DNA from: Oopsacas minuta
Lineage: Eukaryota > Porifera > Hexactinellida > Lyssacinosida > Leucopsacidae
Length of the DNA: 34,473 nucleotides
Direction: 5' to 3'
Assembly (NCBI GenBank): GCA_024704765.1
Contig: JAKMXF010000074.1
Coordinates: 1 to 34,473 of the forward strand
How positions within the stretch are numbered: position 1 is the stretch's first letter; each line of letters opens with the position of its first letter. Under the pieces are notes generated by a model, which was given only the letters and a program-made list of their open reading frames with translations, ran no database searches and had not been told where the DNA came from. The translations under genes were made by a program, and so were the position numbers. This document shows positions 22,482 to 34,292 of the stretch, piece after piece.

Positions 22482-25400
22482 CTAATAAGCTAAACCTATC
22501 CGTTTAGAATTATCTGTACCCTTACCTCTCCTCTTCCTCTTCCTTCTGGAACTACGTATAGACCCTGTCATGGCATTAGCTAGTGAGGAACACACTCTAC
22601 TCAATCTTTGACTGTTAGCTATGCTGTCTGTAGATGAAATCTGATTGATCAGCTGATTGGTTTCTTCATAATAAACATCTGATAATTCATTTGTATCTTT
22701 AGCTAAGAGCTGACAATAAGGCAATACTAGAGCTAGGACAGTCTGACAATAGTTAGTATTTTCTATAGAACATACTGTAGATAGTTTAGCTGTGTAGAAT
22801 GTATGGAGTTGGTTAATAAAAGTATGTAGGAATGGAGTAGAATTAGAAGATAGGAGAATACACTGTAATATCTCTTCACATTTTCTGGTTTGAAATTTGT
22901 AGCTATTGGTATTAATTGCTTGTATCAGAGTTGGTATTAGATTGCAGGTTATGAGAGGAGCAAACTCAATAAGTTTCAAGAAAGGTAGATTCCACTGATA
23001 ACCGTGTTTCTTCTCTGCGAAATAATTCAAACATTCTGCCACAATATCAGTTAACTCAGCAGAACATTCTGCAAGCATATCACTTCTTCTCATTGCTTTA
23101 AGGATAATACCAACTCCGCTGGTGAGTAGCTTAGCTAGTACCAAGCTAGGAGCAGATACAGCTAGATGGAATTCTCTCTTAAGAACAACACACATGAACT
23201 CTGTACTAACATCTAACTTGCATTTAGATGTACACAATTTCTTAGAGAATAGAGATACTAGTTTAGAATAGAATTCCTCAAGTTTGTCATAATTCGATGA
23301 GAGGATGAGACATTCAGAAGCAGGTACCACGAGGTAGATCAACAGAGGACTGTCTGTCTGTTTCTCAATATACATTTGTATCAAGGATAGCACCCGAATA
23401 CGGAAATGGATATGAGATACGTCTCTATCTCTCTCCAATCTCTTCGGATTATCATTTTTCTTCTGACGAAACAACTCAGAGAGAGCAATGTCAATTCCTT
23501 TCAATCTTTCCTCATCTTCATCCATGTCAAGTGATTCAGCATCTGATCCCTGCTCTACTTCACCCAGAGCTTCCATTACATTCTTTTTAAACAGAAGGTC
23601 CCGCATCTCTACACTCATGTTTGTATTGTTATCTGTATCTTCGCTATCAGATTCTAGAGATTCAGAATTATTCGAATCTTTGTTAGAATCTGTATTTTCA
23701 TCGTCTTGTATCTGTTCTGTGTCAAACGCAGCATCAATTAGCAGGAAGATAGCATCACGTGTTACCTGTGGTATCATGCTACGGAACAATGTATCCGCAA
23801 TAGTACGAGACAGATGTGTGTTGTGTGAGAGAGTATTGATAATAATCTCTGTTAAACTACTCGTGTGGTCATTAGAGATTGTATTATAACTCAGTAGTAG
23901 TGTGTGCAGACTGTTCTTTGTGTTATTACTAGGATCTGTGAGTAGCAGTAGAGAGTAATAGTGAATACAAGAGAGTAGGTTAGATTGATATTTACTCACT
24001 TCTCCTGCTTCTAACTCTCTCTCCAGCTCCATAGTGAGAGGGTACACTGATTTGAGCAAATCTATCATCTCAGTATCTGTAGTGCCTGAGTACAGAGTGA
24101 TGTAATTAGGTCTGTCAAGCATTGACAGAGTCCATTTGACTGCAAATCCTAATTGTGAGAAGTAAGCTAGTTTTCTAGTATCCTCAGACAGAAACTCCGT
24201 TAAGAATAGAAATAGGACTTCTCTACATCTAGCTCTTACATCCTGATGCAGCTCTATCTCTAACTCTATCCTAGCAGGATAAAATGATTTATTGCTTTTG
24301 TGTAGAACAAAGAATGAGTGAGTTGTAAGAAATTTAATGATAGCCTCTTCAGTGAGTGACGTCATGTAATCTCCCTTCAGTTTACACAACTGCAGAACCA
24401 GGGATAGTGTGTAGTCCTGTGAGGCTAGGAGTGGAGTGCGTAACTCAGAGAGCCGTGAAGATACAGGAGGGTAAGGGATGAGAATATTTCCTTTAAGAAA
24501 ATACTCAAACAGAGATTGAATGAATATACGTGTATCTTCACTTCTAAGAGAAATATCAGTGCTCTCTGCTTGCTGATACTCCTTATAGAGAAGTGATGTA
24601 TTCTGAGGTGACAATAAGCACAGTTCTAATGATATAATAGTTATAGGAGATATCAGTCTGTTGTGAATAAGATAGAATATCTTATTTAGAGTGTTAATAC
24701 ATTTCGTGTGTAAGTGCTCTTTGTCTGTCTGAACAGCTGATCTGAATAGTAACACTATTGAGGGGGAGAGGATTGAAAATATGTGTGAAATAGGAGGATT
24801 ACATTTTACTGAGTAATAGAATAAATCAAATGTCATACACTTCCGTTTAAGATTCATTTCAAACATCCCTTCTTCTACCAAGATCTTCCAGAAAGAGTGG
24901 AACATTTCTGTTGTCAAGAAATACTCAATAGAGAGAGTGATACAGGGGTGAAGATACATACCAGTTACTGATTGTAGGATTATATCAGTTATAGCAGAGA
25001 GATGCTCTTCTGAATTTAATGGGGATATATGTATACACGAATTAACCAGTTTGTTAGCATGTTTAACGCTAGAATAATTAATACAAATAGAGAATAGAAT
25101 AGCTAGCTTCTCAGGACTACACTCTTGTATATTTGAGCTGCCCAGCTCTGTCATAACCAATGAGAGGACTAGTTTAATTTCTTGTTGTGTAAGACAAGAT
25201 ATCAGATCTGTGATGAGTTGTGCACACGCTATTTTTAGATAGGGATTCCGCGTGAATAGAGGAAAGAGTAGTTTTAATACTTGCGTCTTGAGGTTAGAAT
25301 CTGTATCAGTGAAACTAACACACCGAGATATAGCAGAGATAGCTAGCAGCTTTCCCACCTTGTAACCCTTAGCTTCACTGCTCTTTGCATTAGGTGGAGT

Positions 25401-25688
25401 AATCAGATGTTTATCTATCATAGCATATACTTCATGAGGTTTGATCGTGTCTACAGAGTCTAGGACACAGGCTAGAGTTGTGGTGTAGCCATGTAAAGTT
25501 GGTGAGTGGTATGCTGAGAGACCTTTTATAAGCCGCTGGAGACTGTACTCAAATGCTGTCATGTTCCTGTAAGTCGTAGACTGAGCAGAGTCAGATTGTA
25601 AGAAGTAGATTAGGTTTTCGACACCTTCCCTCCTGCAATCTTCATTTTTAGAACAGAGGTGCTCGAAATGGTCGAAAATGTTTGACAT
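22482..25688 (-). CDS. MYBBP1A: MYBBP1A / Pol5 (DNA polymerase phi) family nucleolar protein
   Basis: Single-exon gene of 1068 aa from ATG 25688 to TAG. Mostly helical, HEAT/ARM-like repeats (Leu-rich, for example LLFPLFTRNPYLKIACAQLI). The family hallmark is the acidic middle: a Ser/Asp/Glu/Asn-rich stretch at about residues 660-690, then VMEALGEVEQGSDAESLDMD and ERLKGIDIALSELFRQKK (about 700-745). The C-terminus is strongly basic (RSSRRKRKRRGKGTDNSKR), a likely nucleolar-localisation signal. Pol5/MYBBP1A proteins act in rRNA synthesis and ribosome assembly in the nucleolus; despite the old name they are not polymerases. Animal members are usually 1100-1350 aa, so this one is slightly short. 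The gene is intact, and lack of introns over 3.2 kb is unusual for this family in animals. Confidence 0.85.
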   Translation of the reverse strand: MSNIFDHFEHLCSKNEDCRREGVENLIYFLQSDSAQSTTYRNMTAFEYSLQRLIKGLSAYHSPTLHGYTTTLACVLDSVDTIKPHEVYAMIDKHLITPPNAKSSEAKGYKVGKLLAISAISRCVSFTDTDSNLKTQVLKLLFPLFTRNPYLKIACAQLITDLISCLTQQEIKLVLSLVMTELGSSNIQECSPEKLAILFSICINYSSVKHANKLVNSCIHISPLNSEEHLSAITDIILQSVTGMYLHPCITLSIEYFLTTEMFHSFWKILVEEGMFEMNLKRKCMTFDLFYYSVKCNPPISHIFSILSPSIVLLFRSAVQTDKEHLHTKCINTLNKIFYLIHNRLISPITIISLELCLLSPQNTSLLYKEYQQAESTDISLRSEDTRIFIQSLFEYFLKGNILIPYPPVSSRLSELRTPLLASQDYTLSLVLQLCKLKGDYMTSLTEEAIIKFLTTHSFFVLHKSNKSFYPARIELEIELHQDVRARCREVLFLFLTEFLSEDTRKLAYFSQLGFAVKWTLSMLDRPNYITLYSGTTDTEMIDLLKSVYPLTMELERELEAGEVSKYQSNLLSCIHYYSLLLLTDPSNNTKNSLHTLLLSYNTISNDHTSSLTEIIINTLSHNTHLSRTIADTLFRSMIPQVTRDAIFLLIDAAFDTEQIQDDENTDSNKDSNNSESLESDSEDTDNNTNMSVEMRDLLFKKNVMEALGEVEQGSDAESLDMDEDEERLKGIDIALSELFRQKKNDNPKRLERDRDVSHIHFRIRVLSLIQMYIEKQTDSPLLIYLVVPASECLILSSNYDKLEEFYSKLVSLFSKKLCTSKCKLDVSTEFMCVVLKREFHLAVSAPSLVLAKLLTSGVGIILKAMRRSDMLAECSAELTDIVAECLNYFAEKKHGYQWNLPFLKLIEFAPLITCNLIPTLIQAINTNSYKFQTRKCEEILQCILLSSNSTPFLHTFINQLHTFYTAKLSTVCSIENTNYCQTVLALVLPYCQLLAKDTNELSDVYYEETNQLINQISSTDSIANSQRLSRVCSSLANAMTGSIRSSRRKRKRRGKGTDNSKRIGLAY

Positions 25689-26394
25689 ACAAAAATATAT
25701 ATTAGTCTTCTAGCAAGGAAGAATTGATAAAATGATTATATGATGAAATCAAAACAAATGCCAACTTTTGGGTGAATATGGAAATTGCAAAAAATGTCCA
25801 GTCGATAGACTTGTAGTGCAGCTAGGGTAATTTGTTTTGTTCTTTTCAGGGAGGCAGGCCCCCCTGACCCCTGTGTAGATACGGCAATGCATCAGACCCT
25901 CGACTGATTTTGGGATCCTGGATCTTATACATATTTAGTGTTAAATACGAATATGAGATTTGAAAATGTCAAAATTGGTATCTACCTATCCTGACAAAAG
26001 TTAAATATAATTTGGATGGTTATGGTTCTGAGAAGTTCTAGTCTTGGACGAAAATTCATACCTATGACGAAATTATGACTTAATTGTCACCTTTTGGGAT
26101 TTTCGAAAATCACAATACTTACCACTGCTCAGCCGATATACATGATAGACTCAATATGCCAAATGTTCTGAAGTCATAATTTTGGCCAAATGCAAAATTA
26201 TCATGCGCTTATTACGTCATTATGTGTTTCGGTCCTGGAACTTATTGATTATTTACAGGGTCTTGGCCCCCATCCAGAACTTGTTGCACACTGGATTGAA
26301 TTTATGCCCCCCCACAAATTTCAAAGCCACACGACGCCACTGATTAGAGCGAAGAAAAGTTATTCAGGAGGTATTACAAGAAACAAATAAGTTA
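25689..26394. other. Spacer, 5' of the MYBBP1A gene
   Basis: Probable MYBBP1A promoter on the minus strand. C-rich runs lie near 25860 and 26307-26314. The stretch ending at 26341 reads CAGTGGCGTCGTGTGG on the minus strand, like hAT ends, but no partner terminus was found. No coding sequence is recognised. Confidence 0.4.
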
Positions 26395-26553
26395 TATATA
26401 GCTCAACTATACTATAGTACAGTTTTTGTGTATTAGCTTTTCTATGTTCGAGGAAAGGCCATTTGTTAGGCCTAATGAAAGTCACCTTTTTGGAATAAGG
26501 GTATGGGGTTTAGTATTACAAAAAACTGTACTACACTAAAGTTGAGCTATATA
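26395..26553. mobile_element. MITE-like hairpin element
   Basis: 33-bp imperfect inverted repeats (26395-26427 and 26521-26553; begin TATATAGCTCAACT) around about 93 bp without coding potential. Its right end coincides exactly with the left end of the Ginger-like element. Confidence 0.8.
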
Positions 26554-27651
26554 TGTTACAGTCAATGTGTAAAATCAGTCAATTTACAAATTGATTGAAA
26601 TTTCCAGTCAATTTGTAAATTAACTGATTCACTTAGGCAATTTACAAATTGACTAGAATATTCAGCCAATTTACAAATTGATTGAATCATTGGTCGGCTT
26701 TTTTGACAGATTGACTGAAACGTATTACGAATTTAATTAATTGATATCAATATCCACTAAAAGCATGTGATTACAGCATACTGACTAAATAGTTCATATA
26801 TCGTTCCCATTCAGATCTTGTTGGGGCAGGTCATGCTCGCGTGACACTTGCTATTACATTTAAGTCCAGCCTTGAAACATTTACATTTGTTTGATTTACA
26901 TTGTTTGCCACTTTGTGTACAGTTACACTTGGCAAACCCTTGTCCACCACACTTAGACCCTTGTTGAACAGCTTGTCGTAGGCCTATTTCTTTGTCTGTG
27001 GTGAAATCGTTCGCACTGTGTAGCGGATGGGGACACAAATCAAACCGATTTCGGCTGTAAGATCCTTTCAGGATTCCTGTACGGACTGCTATACGGTACA
27101 TGTCATTTTCATTTCTTTCCAGAATTACACCTATTATGTTTCGAGGATGACCTCTATTTGTTCACATACCTGCCAAGGATATAGTACTGCCTGTTGGACT
27201 TCTTTGCGGTGTCAGATGCAACTTTGACCTCTTCAAGCAACAAAAAATACTCGTGTTTGGTCATCAATAATGATTTGGCATCGGAGCTTTTTCGTTTCAA
27301 CATCTCCTCACGGAAAGACTGTTCCTAGTGTCCGACATATTTTAGAGTTATGAGGGTGTTCATATTACCTTGCCTTTTATACTCCAGAATATTTCACGTC
27401 GATAGATGCTTCCCTTTGATATGTTGTTATCGAGGATACACTACTTTGAGTCAGGTTTCTCTTATACATTTTCAATTGTTAAGTTGAGTAGACGAATATG
27501 TTTTGGAATAACAATAATTGCAAGATTTCCCATTTATTCACTACTTTGATGATTTGTAATTCGTAATATGTTTCCAGTCAATCTGTCAAAATAACCGACC
27601 AATGATTCAGTCAATTTGTAAATTGACTGAGTTTACACATTGACTGTAACA
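26554..27651. mobile_element. Ginger-like DNA transposon, internally deleted
   Basis: The ends read TGTTACAGTCAATGTGTAAA on both strands (left 26554 on; right, reversed, 27651 back) and are flanked by TATA on each side (26550-26553, 27652-27655), fitting a 4-bp target duplication. TIR homology continues inward through ATCATTGGTCGG and GACAGATTGACTG-AA, but the left arm has extra copies of a near-palindromic unit (TCAATTTACAAATTGA). The body carries the end of a KRBA2-like integrase on the minus strand. Integrase plus TGT...ACA ends plus 4-bp duplication fits Ginger elements. Confidence 0.82.
26811..27235 (-). pseudogene. C-terminal part of a KRBA2-like integrase
   Basis: The minus strand reads RNIIGVILERNENDMYRIAV (from about 27160), then TGILKGSYSRNRFDLC, EIGLRQAVQQGSKCGGQGFA, and a Cys-rich tail with spaced CNC, CKC, CNSKCH and CPNK to the TAG. 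The tail (GQGF-KCNC...KCKCFKAGLKCNSKCH) is the signature end of KRBA2-like integrases of DNA-transposon origin, probably a zinc-binding CXC-like module. An upstream piece (VKVASDTAKKSN, to 27235) is in another frame, separated by a stop, and the catalytic core is absent. It is thus the residue of the transposase inside the element at 26554-27651. Confidence 0.8.
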
Positions 27652-27974
27652 TATATAAGGAATCTGTACTAGAAATATGACATAAATAGAGATCTATAAA
27701 TTTTACAAAATGATTACAATAGGTGAAGAGTCACAACACAACAAATGGTGGCAAAGAACTTTAACTTTCTTAAACAAGACTTGTCCCTTCAGTAAATGTC
27801 ATTATTAGAATATAAATACTCGATTACCTCTGACAATGAATGATTTGAAACGAAACTTCAAGGGACAGTCGTAGCGTGTCAAAATCCTGGCCGAGACCCG
27901 GCCCTGATATACCAGATCTTGGAACACCACAAAATATTAATAGATAATTAAATAATAATTAAACTACAAAAGGC

Positions 27975-30029
27975 TTAACGAGAGTCTCCATCCCATAAGG
28001 TAGATCTAGAGTGAGGTTGGTGGTAACTATCTTGTACAACCATCCTAAATATCAAGTAGCCAGTTGTTAAGACGCGGTTTGTTAAATCTGTATCCTCACC
28101 TCCCCATTTATCTTGGAATTTCAAGGAATCCATTCCACCCAAAATTATCCAGTCAGACTTGTATAAACTAAATAATCCATATCCATAAATTGAGAGATTT
28201 CCTTGCAGTTGACCCGGTGTGCGTGGTCTAAATCTTGGGATCAGATAGAATATTATTGGAGCAAACCCTGAGTATCCCTGGAAAGTATGTTTACGGATAT
28301 CGTCGAGGATATGTGAAGGGTTATAGATAAAGAGATCAGTAGTGTATATGATATCATCTGAACTCTTAACACTGTCTATACCTAAATTAATAGCACCTGT
28401 TTTCGTCCAGGGTCCTACAATGTCGATTACAGTCTAGTGTTTTAGTCTACTCTGACGTAGCAATGTGGTAACATTAAACTGAGGGATCACGTAATTGACG
28501 ATAATCACACCAAAATTCTCATCCCCGGTTTCATCATACACTTGTTCCATATTCTGAACAAATTCTCTCAACATTTGTGGCAGGTTCCTGTGAGTTACAA
28601 GAATGTGTACAAATTTATCTCTTCGAATCTTCATATTTGTTGGATGACAAAACTGAGATTGAGGATAATCTTTGTGTCCAAGCACTACGTAATGAGAGAG
28701 AAGATACTCCTTCGATGAATTTAATGCAAATGTAACCATAACTTCAATTAGATAGAGATCTCCATTATCATTGTCGTGTAGTCTTTCCATGTTCATGAGA
28801 CGAGAGAGATGAACAGCTGGATATGCGCCAGATATGCTTTCTATAAATAGACCAATAATATTCTCCTTCAATTTTTTACCTATAACTGCATTGAAAACTA
28901 TTTGATCAGCCTTTCTGAACAAAGTAGAGTGAAGAGTTTTAGCAGGATAGGACCTGATTAGTTTCAGAGCTGCATCTATACGTGGTATAGCTGGTTTGTA
29001 GTCACATGAGGCAAATACAGAACTTGTTCCAAATTGGCTAAGATCAATAGGAGGGATAGAAAATAATGTGTTCCTTTCATCAAAAGGGTGGAATTGATCA
29101 ATCAGCCATGAGCTAGGAGTGTGTAATGGTAAAGGTAATGGATTATACGTCTCAGGGACAATTCTAACTGTGTCATTCACGAAAGGAAAGAGACAATCAG
29201 AATCTATATATTTGTAGTCAGTAGACTGCCGTTTCCATCTAACTTCTATTACTCCAGCTTGTTCGCTAGCATAAATAAATTCAATGTACTGCTTCATTTC
29301 AGATTTCAGATAAGCATAGAAGTACCTAACTTCTTCTATTATAGTAGATTTACATTTGACTGCATTAGAAGGTAGTGTATCAGGCGATATCCATAACTCT
29401 ATTGATCCTACGTATTTCACTTCAAAGGAATATTTCCCATATTCTCGAGTGAGTATGTAACCAAATATTCTTCCACCGGTACGTTCTGTTGCTTGTATTT
29501 TGTTCAGCGAGGTTGTGAAATATTTCTTCCAAGGGTTGTAGGGGTATTCGAGTTTAGACTTCAGGAAATCAATCGAGTCGGTAAACATATCCATCCATAT
29601 GTATACATTCAGAGAACCTCTTTTTAAGTTTGCAAATAATTCATTGTTCATATCATTGCTGTATAGTGCATCTGGATTTGTAAAATTTGATGGGAACTGA
29701 TATGCGTTGGATATTCTCACAATCATATTTCTTAATAAAGGAAGATTCAAATCGAAATCAATCCTATTTTGCTCTTCCGAATAGGTTTTGGTCACATTTC
29801 TTTCTTTGTTGGATGAATATGTTGATGATTCGAATTTGGGAGAAGTGTAAGAAATGTAATCAGAGTTCACTTCGATTCTTTCTATATCTGTTTCGAAGTA
29901 GTTTATTCCGAATTTAGTTATTATCAAGTAGGACAAGACACATAAACAAATTATCTTAATACTAGTACTGCTTATTAACCTTCTTGACAAATAACTCAAC
30001 TGTTGTTTTGTTGGAACAATTGCCATCAT
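27975..30029 (-). CDS. B4GALNT3/4-like glycosyltransferase with an in-frame TAG
   Basis: Single-exon frame of 684 sense codons plus one TAG (28434-28436), from ATG 30029 (a second ATG follows directly) to TAA 27975. Type II membrane layout: short basic cytoplasmic tail, then a helix at about 23-39 (SIKIICLCVLSYLIITKF). PA14-like domain at about 138-268 (SLNVYIWMDM, GGRIFGYILTREYGKYSFEV, GVIEVRWKRQ). CHGN-type catalytic part from about residue 390: MVTFALNSSKEY before the TAG, and past it DIVGPWTKTGAINLGID, IYTTDLFI (metal-site position, one Asp kept), IRKHTFQGYSGFAPI, YGYGLFSLYKSDW, MDSLKF-DKWGGED and HSRSTLWDGD. Family members add GalNAc in beta-1,4 linkage to GlcNAc on glycans in the Golgi. 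The TAG removes the catalytic half unless it is read through, edited, or an assembly or allelic error; no other lesion is seen. Confidence 0.85.
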
Positions 30030-30469
30030 GACCTTTTCAATTTCTTAGCACCAGATGCTTAAGGTAGTAACGTAGTACTTATTTTTTAGACCCTTCAATC
30101 AAAGTTTTGAACTCTAATTTGGTATATACATTATAATTTAATGTAGAACATACCAAGTACATTTCATACTTGTAATCTTTGAGCTGTAAAGTGCATATGT
30201 GTATTGTTGAGATATATCGAATTTCCAATTTGCATAGCGGTTGAAGATCCAATATAGGAAATACAATAATGGCTTAACCATGTACGGTAGCGATCTATAA
30301 GGCAATTACAATCTATTTATTATAAGAAAAATATGCATATTTTACGATATTGTTGAACTTGTACTATCAATCTCTGCGTGAAAATATCAGCTTATCATAG
30401 ATCCTTCCACAATTTAGGATCGGAAGGCCGTGCATAATGTCAGCCCAGATCGGGATCGTGATATGGTCA
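30030..30469. other. Spacer 5' of the glycosyltransferase gene
   Basis: AT-rich, presumably with its promoter. No motif recognised. Confidence 0.45.
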
Positions 30470-30599
30470 CAGGGTTGCCGTGGGAATGGGAATTGTGATT
30501 ATCCTTTGGGAATCCAATGGGAATTCTGAAATTCCATATGAAATCCTGTGTGAATGGGATGAGAAAGGGAATTGAAATTCCTTTCCTACGGCAACCCTG
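30470..30599. mobile_element. Small TIR element (hAT-like ends)
   Basis: 130 bp bounded by CAGGGTTGCCGTGGGAATGG and its imperfect inverted copy (ends ...CGGCAACCCTG at 30599). The interior is made of repeated GGGAAT/ATTCC motifs. No clear target duplication; CAGGG ends suggest hAT but this is unproven. Confidence 0.65.
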
Positions 30600-30897
30600 G
30601 CATATAGATCTTTTCATTGAGGATTGTATATGCCCTACACTGAACCCTCATGTATATAGGAAATTGATATATCTCAACTTTTTCATATCATAGCGGAGTC
30701 AGGGTCATATGGGCCCCTTTGGTCGCCAATACGGAGATTCGAGTTACTTATTGTCCTTCCTTCAGAATTAGATACATCACAATTCAGATGAGAGGAAGAT
30801 TTCTAGGCGGTTTTACTTGAAATTTGTGCAAATCGTAACAAATTGATTTCCACTGACATGAAATATCTTAAAATGCTGGATAACTGTTGTTCTCAGT

Positions 30898-31660
30898 CAT
30901 GGGGGACGTGACAGGATGTACGAGTATTTCATGAGCCACAACTATCACATGTTTCGTGCAGTAATTGTCCTCTTTGTACGCCTCTGCGCCATTTGCCAAG
31001 CCAACAAGGGCAGGAAATCTACACTGAAAGTCATCCACTGACCTATCATATCTGAGAATGTTGGGCTGCCTGGGCAGGCTCACCTTGTGGATATACAGAC
31101 ATACCCACACGGACTATCAGCACATCCTCAACTATCAGGACTGCTTCAGCAAGTTTGTCATCCTCAGGCCTCTCAAGTCCAAGCGAGCGGTAGAGGTAGC
31201 TGAACATCTGGTGCAGATCTTCTGTGAGCATGGCCCGCCACACATCTTGCACGGATAATGGGAGAGAGTTCGTTAACAAGCATCTATTCACTGCCGTGCG
31301 CAGACTCTGGACAAGTACACACCTTGTACAGGGGAGGCCAAGACATTCACAGGATCAGGGAAGTGTGGAGCGAGCTAATGGTGATTTCAAGAAGCAATTA
31401 TTCGCCCATCTCATGGATGCGGGTAAAGAGACCAATGAGTGGGCAAGTGAGTTACAATTTGTTCAGTATAGTAAAAATAACGCATACCACTCGGGTATTA
31501 AGGCGACACCCTTCTCTGTACACTTTGAGAGAACGCCACCGGATCTCAGTGTGGATATGCTACTGCCAAGCGAGGTACTTAACACCCTTAATGATGATGA
31601 CCAGCTGGAACATGCGCTAGCTACCAGACAGGTTACTGAGAATATTTCTAACATATTAAT
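30898..31660 (+). pseudogene. KRBA2-like / Ginger-type integrase core, decayed
   Basis: Plus-strand pieces in order. An H2C2 zinc-binding domain: HGGRDRMYEYFMSHNYHMFR, then LCAICQANKGRKSTLKVIH and a stop. HLVDIQTYPHG (about 31080) holds the first catalytic Asp. After a frame change comes YQHILNYQDCFSKFVILRPL and SKRAVEVAEHLVQIF. After another near 31250 comes DNGREFV (second Asp), HLVQGRPRHSQDQGSVERAN (catalytic Glu), ELQFVQYSKNNAYHSGIKAT and PFSVHFERTP. This is an rve integrase of the KRBA2/Ginger kind. Stops and at least two frameshifts make it non-functional. No TGTTACA-type ends were found around it, and it is in the opposite orientation to the C-terminal relic at 26811, so it is a separate insertion. 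Confidence 0.78.
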
Positions 31661-31789
31661 CCGTAGCTTTCAGGATACAGAATTACAGACAATACGTTCA
31701 CATAATGTGGTATTTCAGTTATTTGATATCTACCTTCTTGCATGGAACTATGCCATACTTGCCAACTGTCCTGTTTTAGCGAAATAATG

Positions 31790-33325
31790 TGCTTTGGTTT
31801 TTCCCTATAAACCAATTTCGTCTCTGTTACCATCAAGTAGTAGAAATAATTTCAATATTTAATCAGGCTTAATATATGTAAATAGTTTATGTATTGGATA
31901 GTCAGATCTTTGAGTTACAGCGTATACTGTTAATTAATAAATACAGTGGTACCCTACCTGTCAGTTAGGAGAGCTTATTTCGGAACAACGGGTGGTTAAA
32001 TGACGGCTATTACTGCAATACTCAATCTTTAATATAACAAATTTATACAAACATATACTCGCCAAAAGGTCTCAAGGTATATTTCGCGAATTATGTCTCC
32101 TTTCAGGATCATTGAATTATTTCAATCAATGAGGCGTGCCAATTTTTACTTAATTGTTTAAAAATTATTCAGTGATAACTTCTTAGTAAAATAAGTTAAA
32201 TAACCATGAGCTACACAGTGACTACAGTTCAGGGTCGTAACCAGAAGGTATTGTTAGGGGTAGCTTGGAAACATCACTCTTTTCATATCATTTTGGCATA
32301 GATGCTAGTAACCAGTTTGAGTGAGTAAACTCTTGTAGTTTTGCTTTGTTTTTATGATTACAATTGAAGTGAACAATATTTAATCGATCAAAGGATATAA
32401 TTCATGTAGATAGTATATCAGTGAGCATTTCTGATCTAGTACTGCTCATGAATAAATTATTCATTAACATGAAACTTCGAGCGGAACGAGCAAAAAATTC
32501 TATATTAGACTCTGTTCATAGTATATTAATTGAAGGTTTTTAAATTTGCAATATATAATTCATGCCGTAGGAGACGGTCCGGACCAACATTTGGTCTACT
32601 ATTACAAATAGTATTAGCCAACTGGATCAAATTTTGGTGGCTACATACATTTCGTATAGGTCAACCTGACCAATAGAAAATTAATGAAACCACACATCTA
32701 CGACAAATATCCATGGGGAATTAAGTAAAGAACTCAAAATTCCAAAATAATTTGAGATAGATATCGCACAGCAAAAGATACGTTAGATGGTGGCCAAATT
32801 TTATATGGGGGTTAAAATATCTCCAGGAGGGGCTGAGTCCCCCTGGCCTGCAGTTAAGTCTACAGACTATTTCAAATAATTCGCATTGCTCTTAATAGTT
32901 AGCAATATTAGGCACAACTAATCCTATTGAACCAGAACCTGTTGAAGATAATTTAAAGTGAGAGAGAAGATAAAACTACATCTTTATAGTTAATATAATG
33001 TTTGAAAGAAAGAGAAAGCGCATTATTGAGAGAGTTAGATACAATTGTAACTTGTTATCAACCTTATAAGGTGAATTGAAGGATACAAACGAGAGGATTC
33101 TAGCTCTAAAGAATTTGAAACTGCAGAATGAGAAGAAATGAATACAGAACTTGAAAATATTGAGATTCCTAAACAACCAAAAATGATTAGCTTCATATGT
33201 GACAACAAATTGTTAGTCAAAGGAAACAATTGGTAATTGGTAAAGTTGGTAAGAGAATTTGTATAAATAAGGCTTTTAAATCAATTCTTTAACAAAACTT
33301 CACACGTTTTTACAAGGAATAATCT
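31790..33325. other. Spacer
   Basis: No gene recognised. 33009-33170 (plus) reads as charged, Lys/Glu-rich stretches broken by stops, perhaps a dead coiled-coil segment. 32822-32846 is a GGGGCTGAG/CCCC hairpin-like motif. Confidence 0.4.
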
Positions 33326-33329
33326 ATAT

Positions 33330-33950
33330 TATTAAATCTTAATGATTGTTTGTCCGTTGTCAATGAAAGGATTTATGGTATGCAATTTTGAAATTGTCGC
33401 AAAACTATGTATTAATCGTGTTTATCAAGGAAGTAAATAGAATTCAATAAAACGTCACTAAATATATCAAACATGCTGAATCCGATTTTCACACTTTTGG
33501 ATTAATCATATGTAATTTTATTTGTTGTTTTTATGAATATAAAGTAAACAAATTATCCAAATCTCAAAATACACGAACAGGCTTGCTCTAAACGGCTACA
33601 TAGGGGTAACTAAGTACGCTGAATCCGAATTTCGCATTTTCAAGTTTCTCATATGTAAATTTTTTGTTTTTTTATGAATATAAAGTAAACAAATTTCAAA
33701 ATTGTTGTAGAATCATATTGTCAACGACTATACTGAGGTAATCGAGTATGCTGAGTCCGAATATGGTATTGTAAACAATATATCGTGAATATTTGTTTAC
33801 TTTCAGGTACATAAAGTAACAAATTTCAAAATTGAGGTAAAATCATATTTTCAAAGACCATACTGGGGTACTCAAGTATGCTGAGTCTGAATATTGTAAA
33901 CAACAATATTATTAAATCTCAATTGTTGTTTGTCTGTTTGTTTGTCCATT
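33330..33950. repeat. Helitron-like repeat with four ~130-bp tandem units, copy C
   Basis: A 13-base core (TATGCTGAGTCCG and variants) recurs at 33472, 33614, 33747 and 33877, spaced 142, 133 and 130 bases. The array is bracketed by two copies of TATTATTAAATCT followed by TTGTTTGTC-type runs (33332 and 33908). The same units occur at 17880-18110 and, inverted, at 20500-21780. Confidence 0.75.
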
Positions 33951-33961
33951 GAATACCTCGA

Positions 33962-34007
33962 GGCGCAATGCGCCGAGTTCATCGCGAAGCGACGAGCCAA
34001 AGGCTCG
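33962..34007. repeat. Triple mini-hairpin, copy 2
   Basis: GGCGC-AAT-GCGCC (33962-33974), TCGC-GAA-GCGA (33982-33992), CGAGCC-AAA-GGCTCG (33993-34007). All stems are perfect with three-base loops. Twin of 18426-18471, again following the Helitron-like repeat. Confidence 0.92.
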
Positions 34008-34120
34008 TATTAATCATATTTTAATGATGTAATTTTTTCAAAACCGATAAATACATTATGTATTTTTCTTTCATCAAGCTATTTTGGACTACTTAATTAC
34101 GTATTTTGATTGGAAAGATA

Positions 34121-34271
34121 CAGTGCAATCTCGATTATCCGAAGTTGATTAAATTTATTTCGAACTTCAATCATCCTAAAATGCCCCTGGTCCCAGTCCC
34201 CATTCCACGACCTCGGTTATCCGGACGCTTTTTACCAGTCCCAAAGAGTTCGGATAATCGAGGTTGTATTG
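34121..34271. mobile_element. Pogo/Tigger-like MITE
   Basis: 151 bp with 23-25-base imperfect TIRs (CAGTGCAATCTCGATTATCC and, reversed, CAATACAACCTCGATTATCC), flanked by TA duplications at 34119-34120 and 34272-34273. The (C)CTCGATTATCCGA core is typical of pogo/Tigger termini. Confidence 0.88.
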
Positions 34272-34292
34272 TAAACGAATTCATGCATCAGT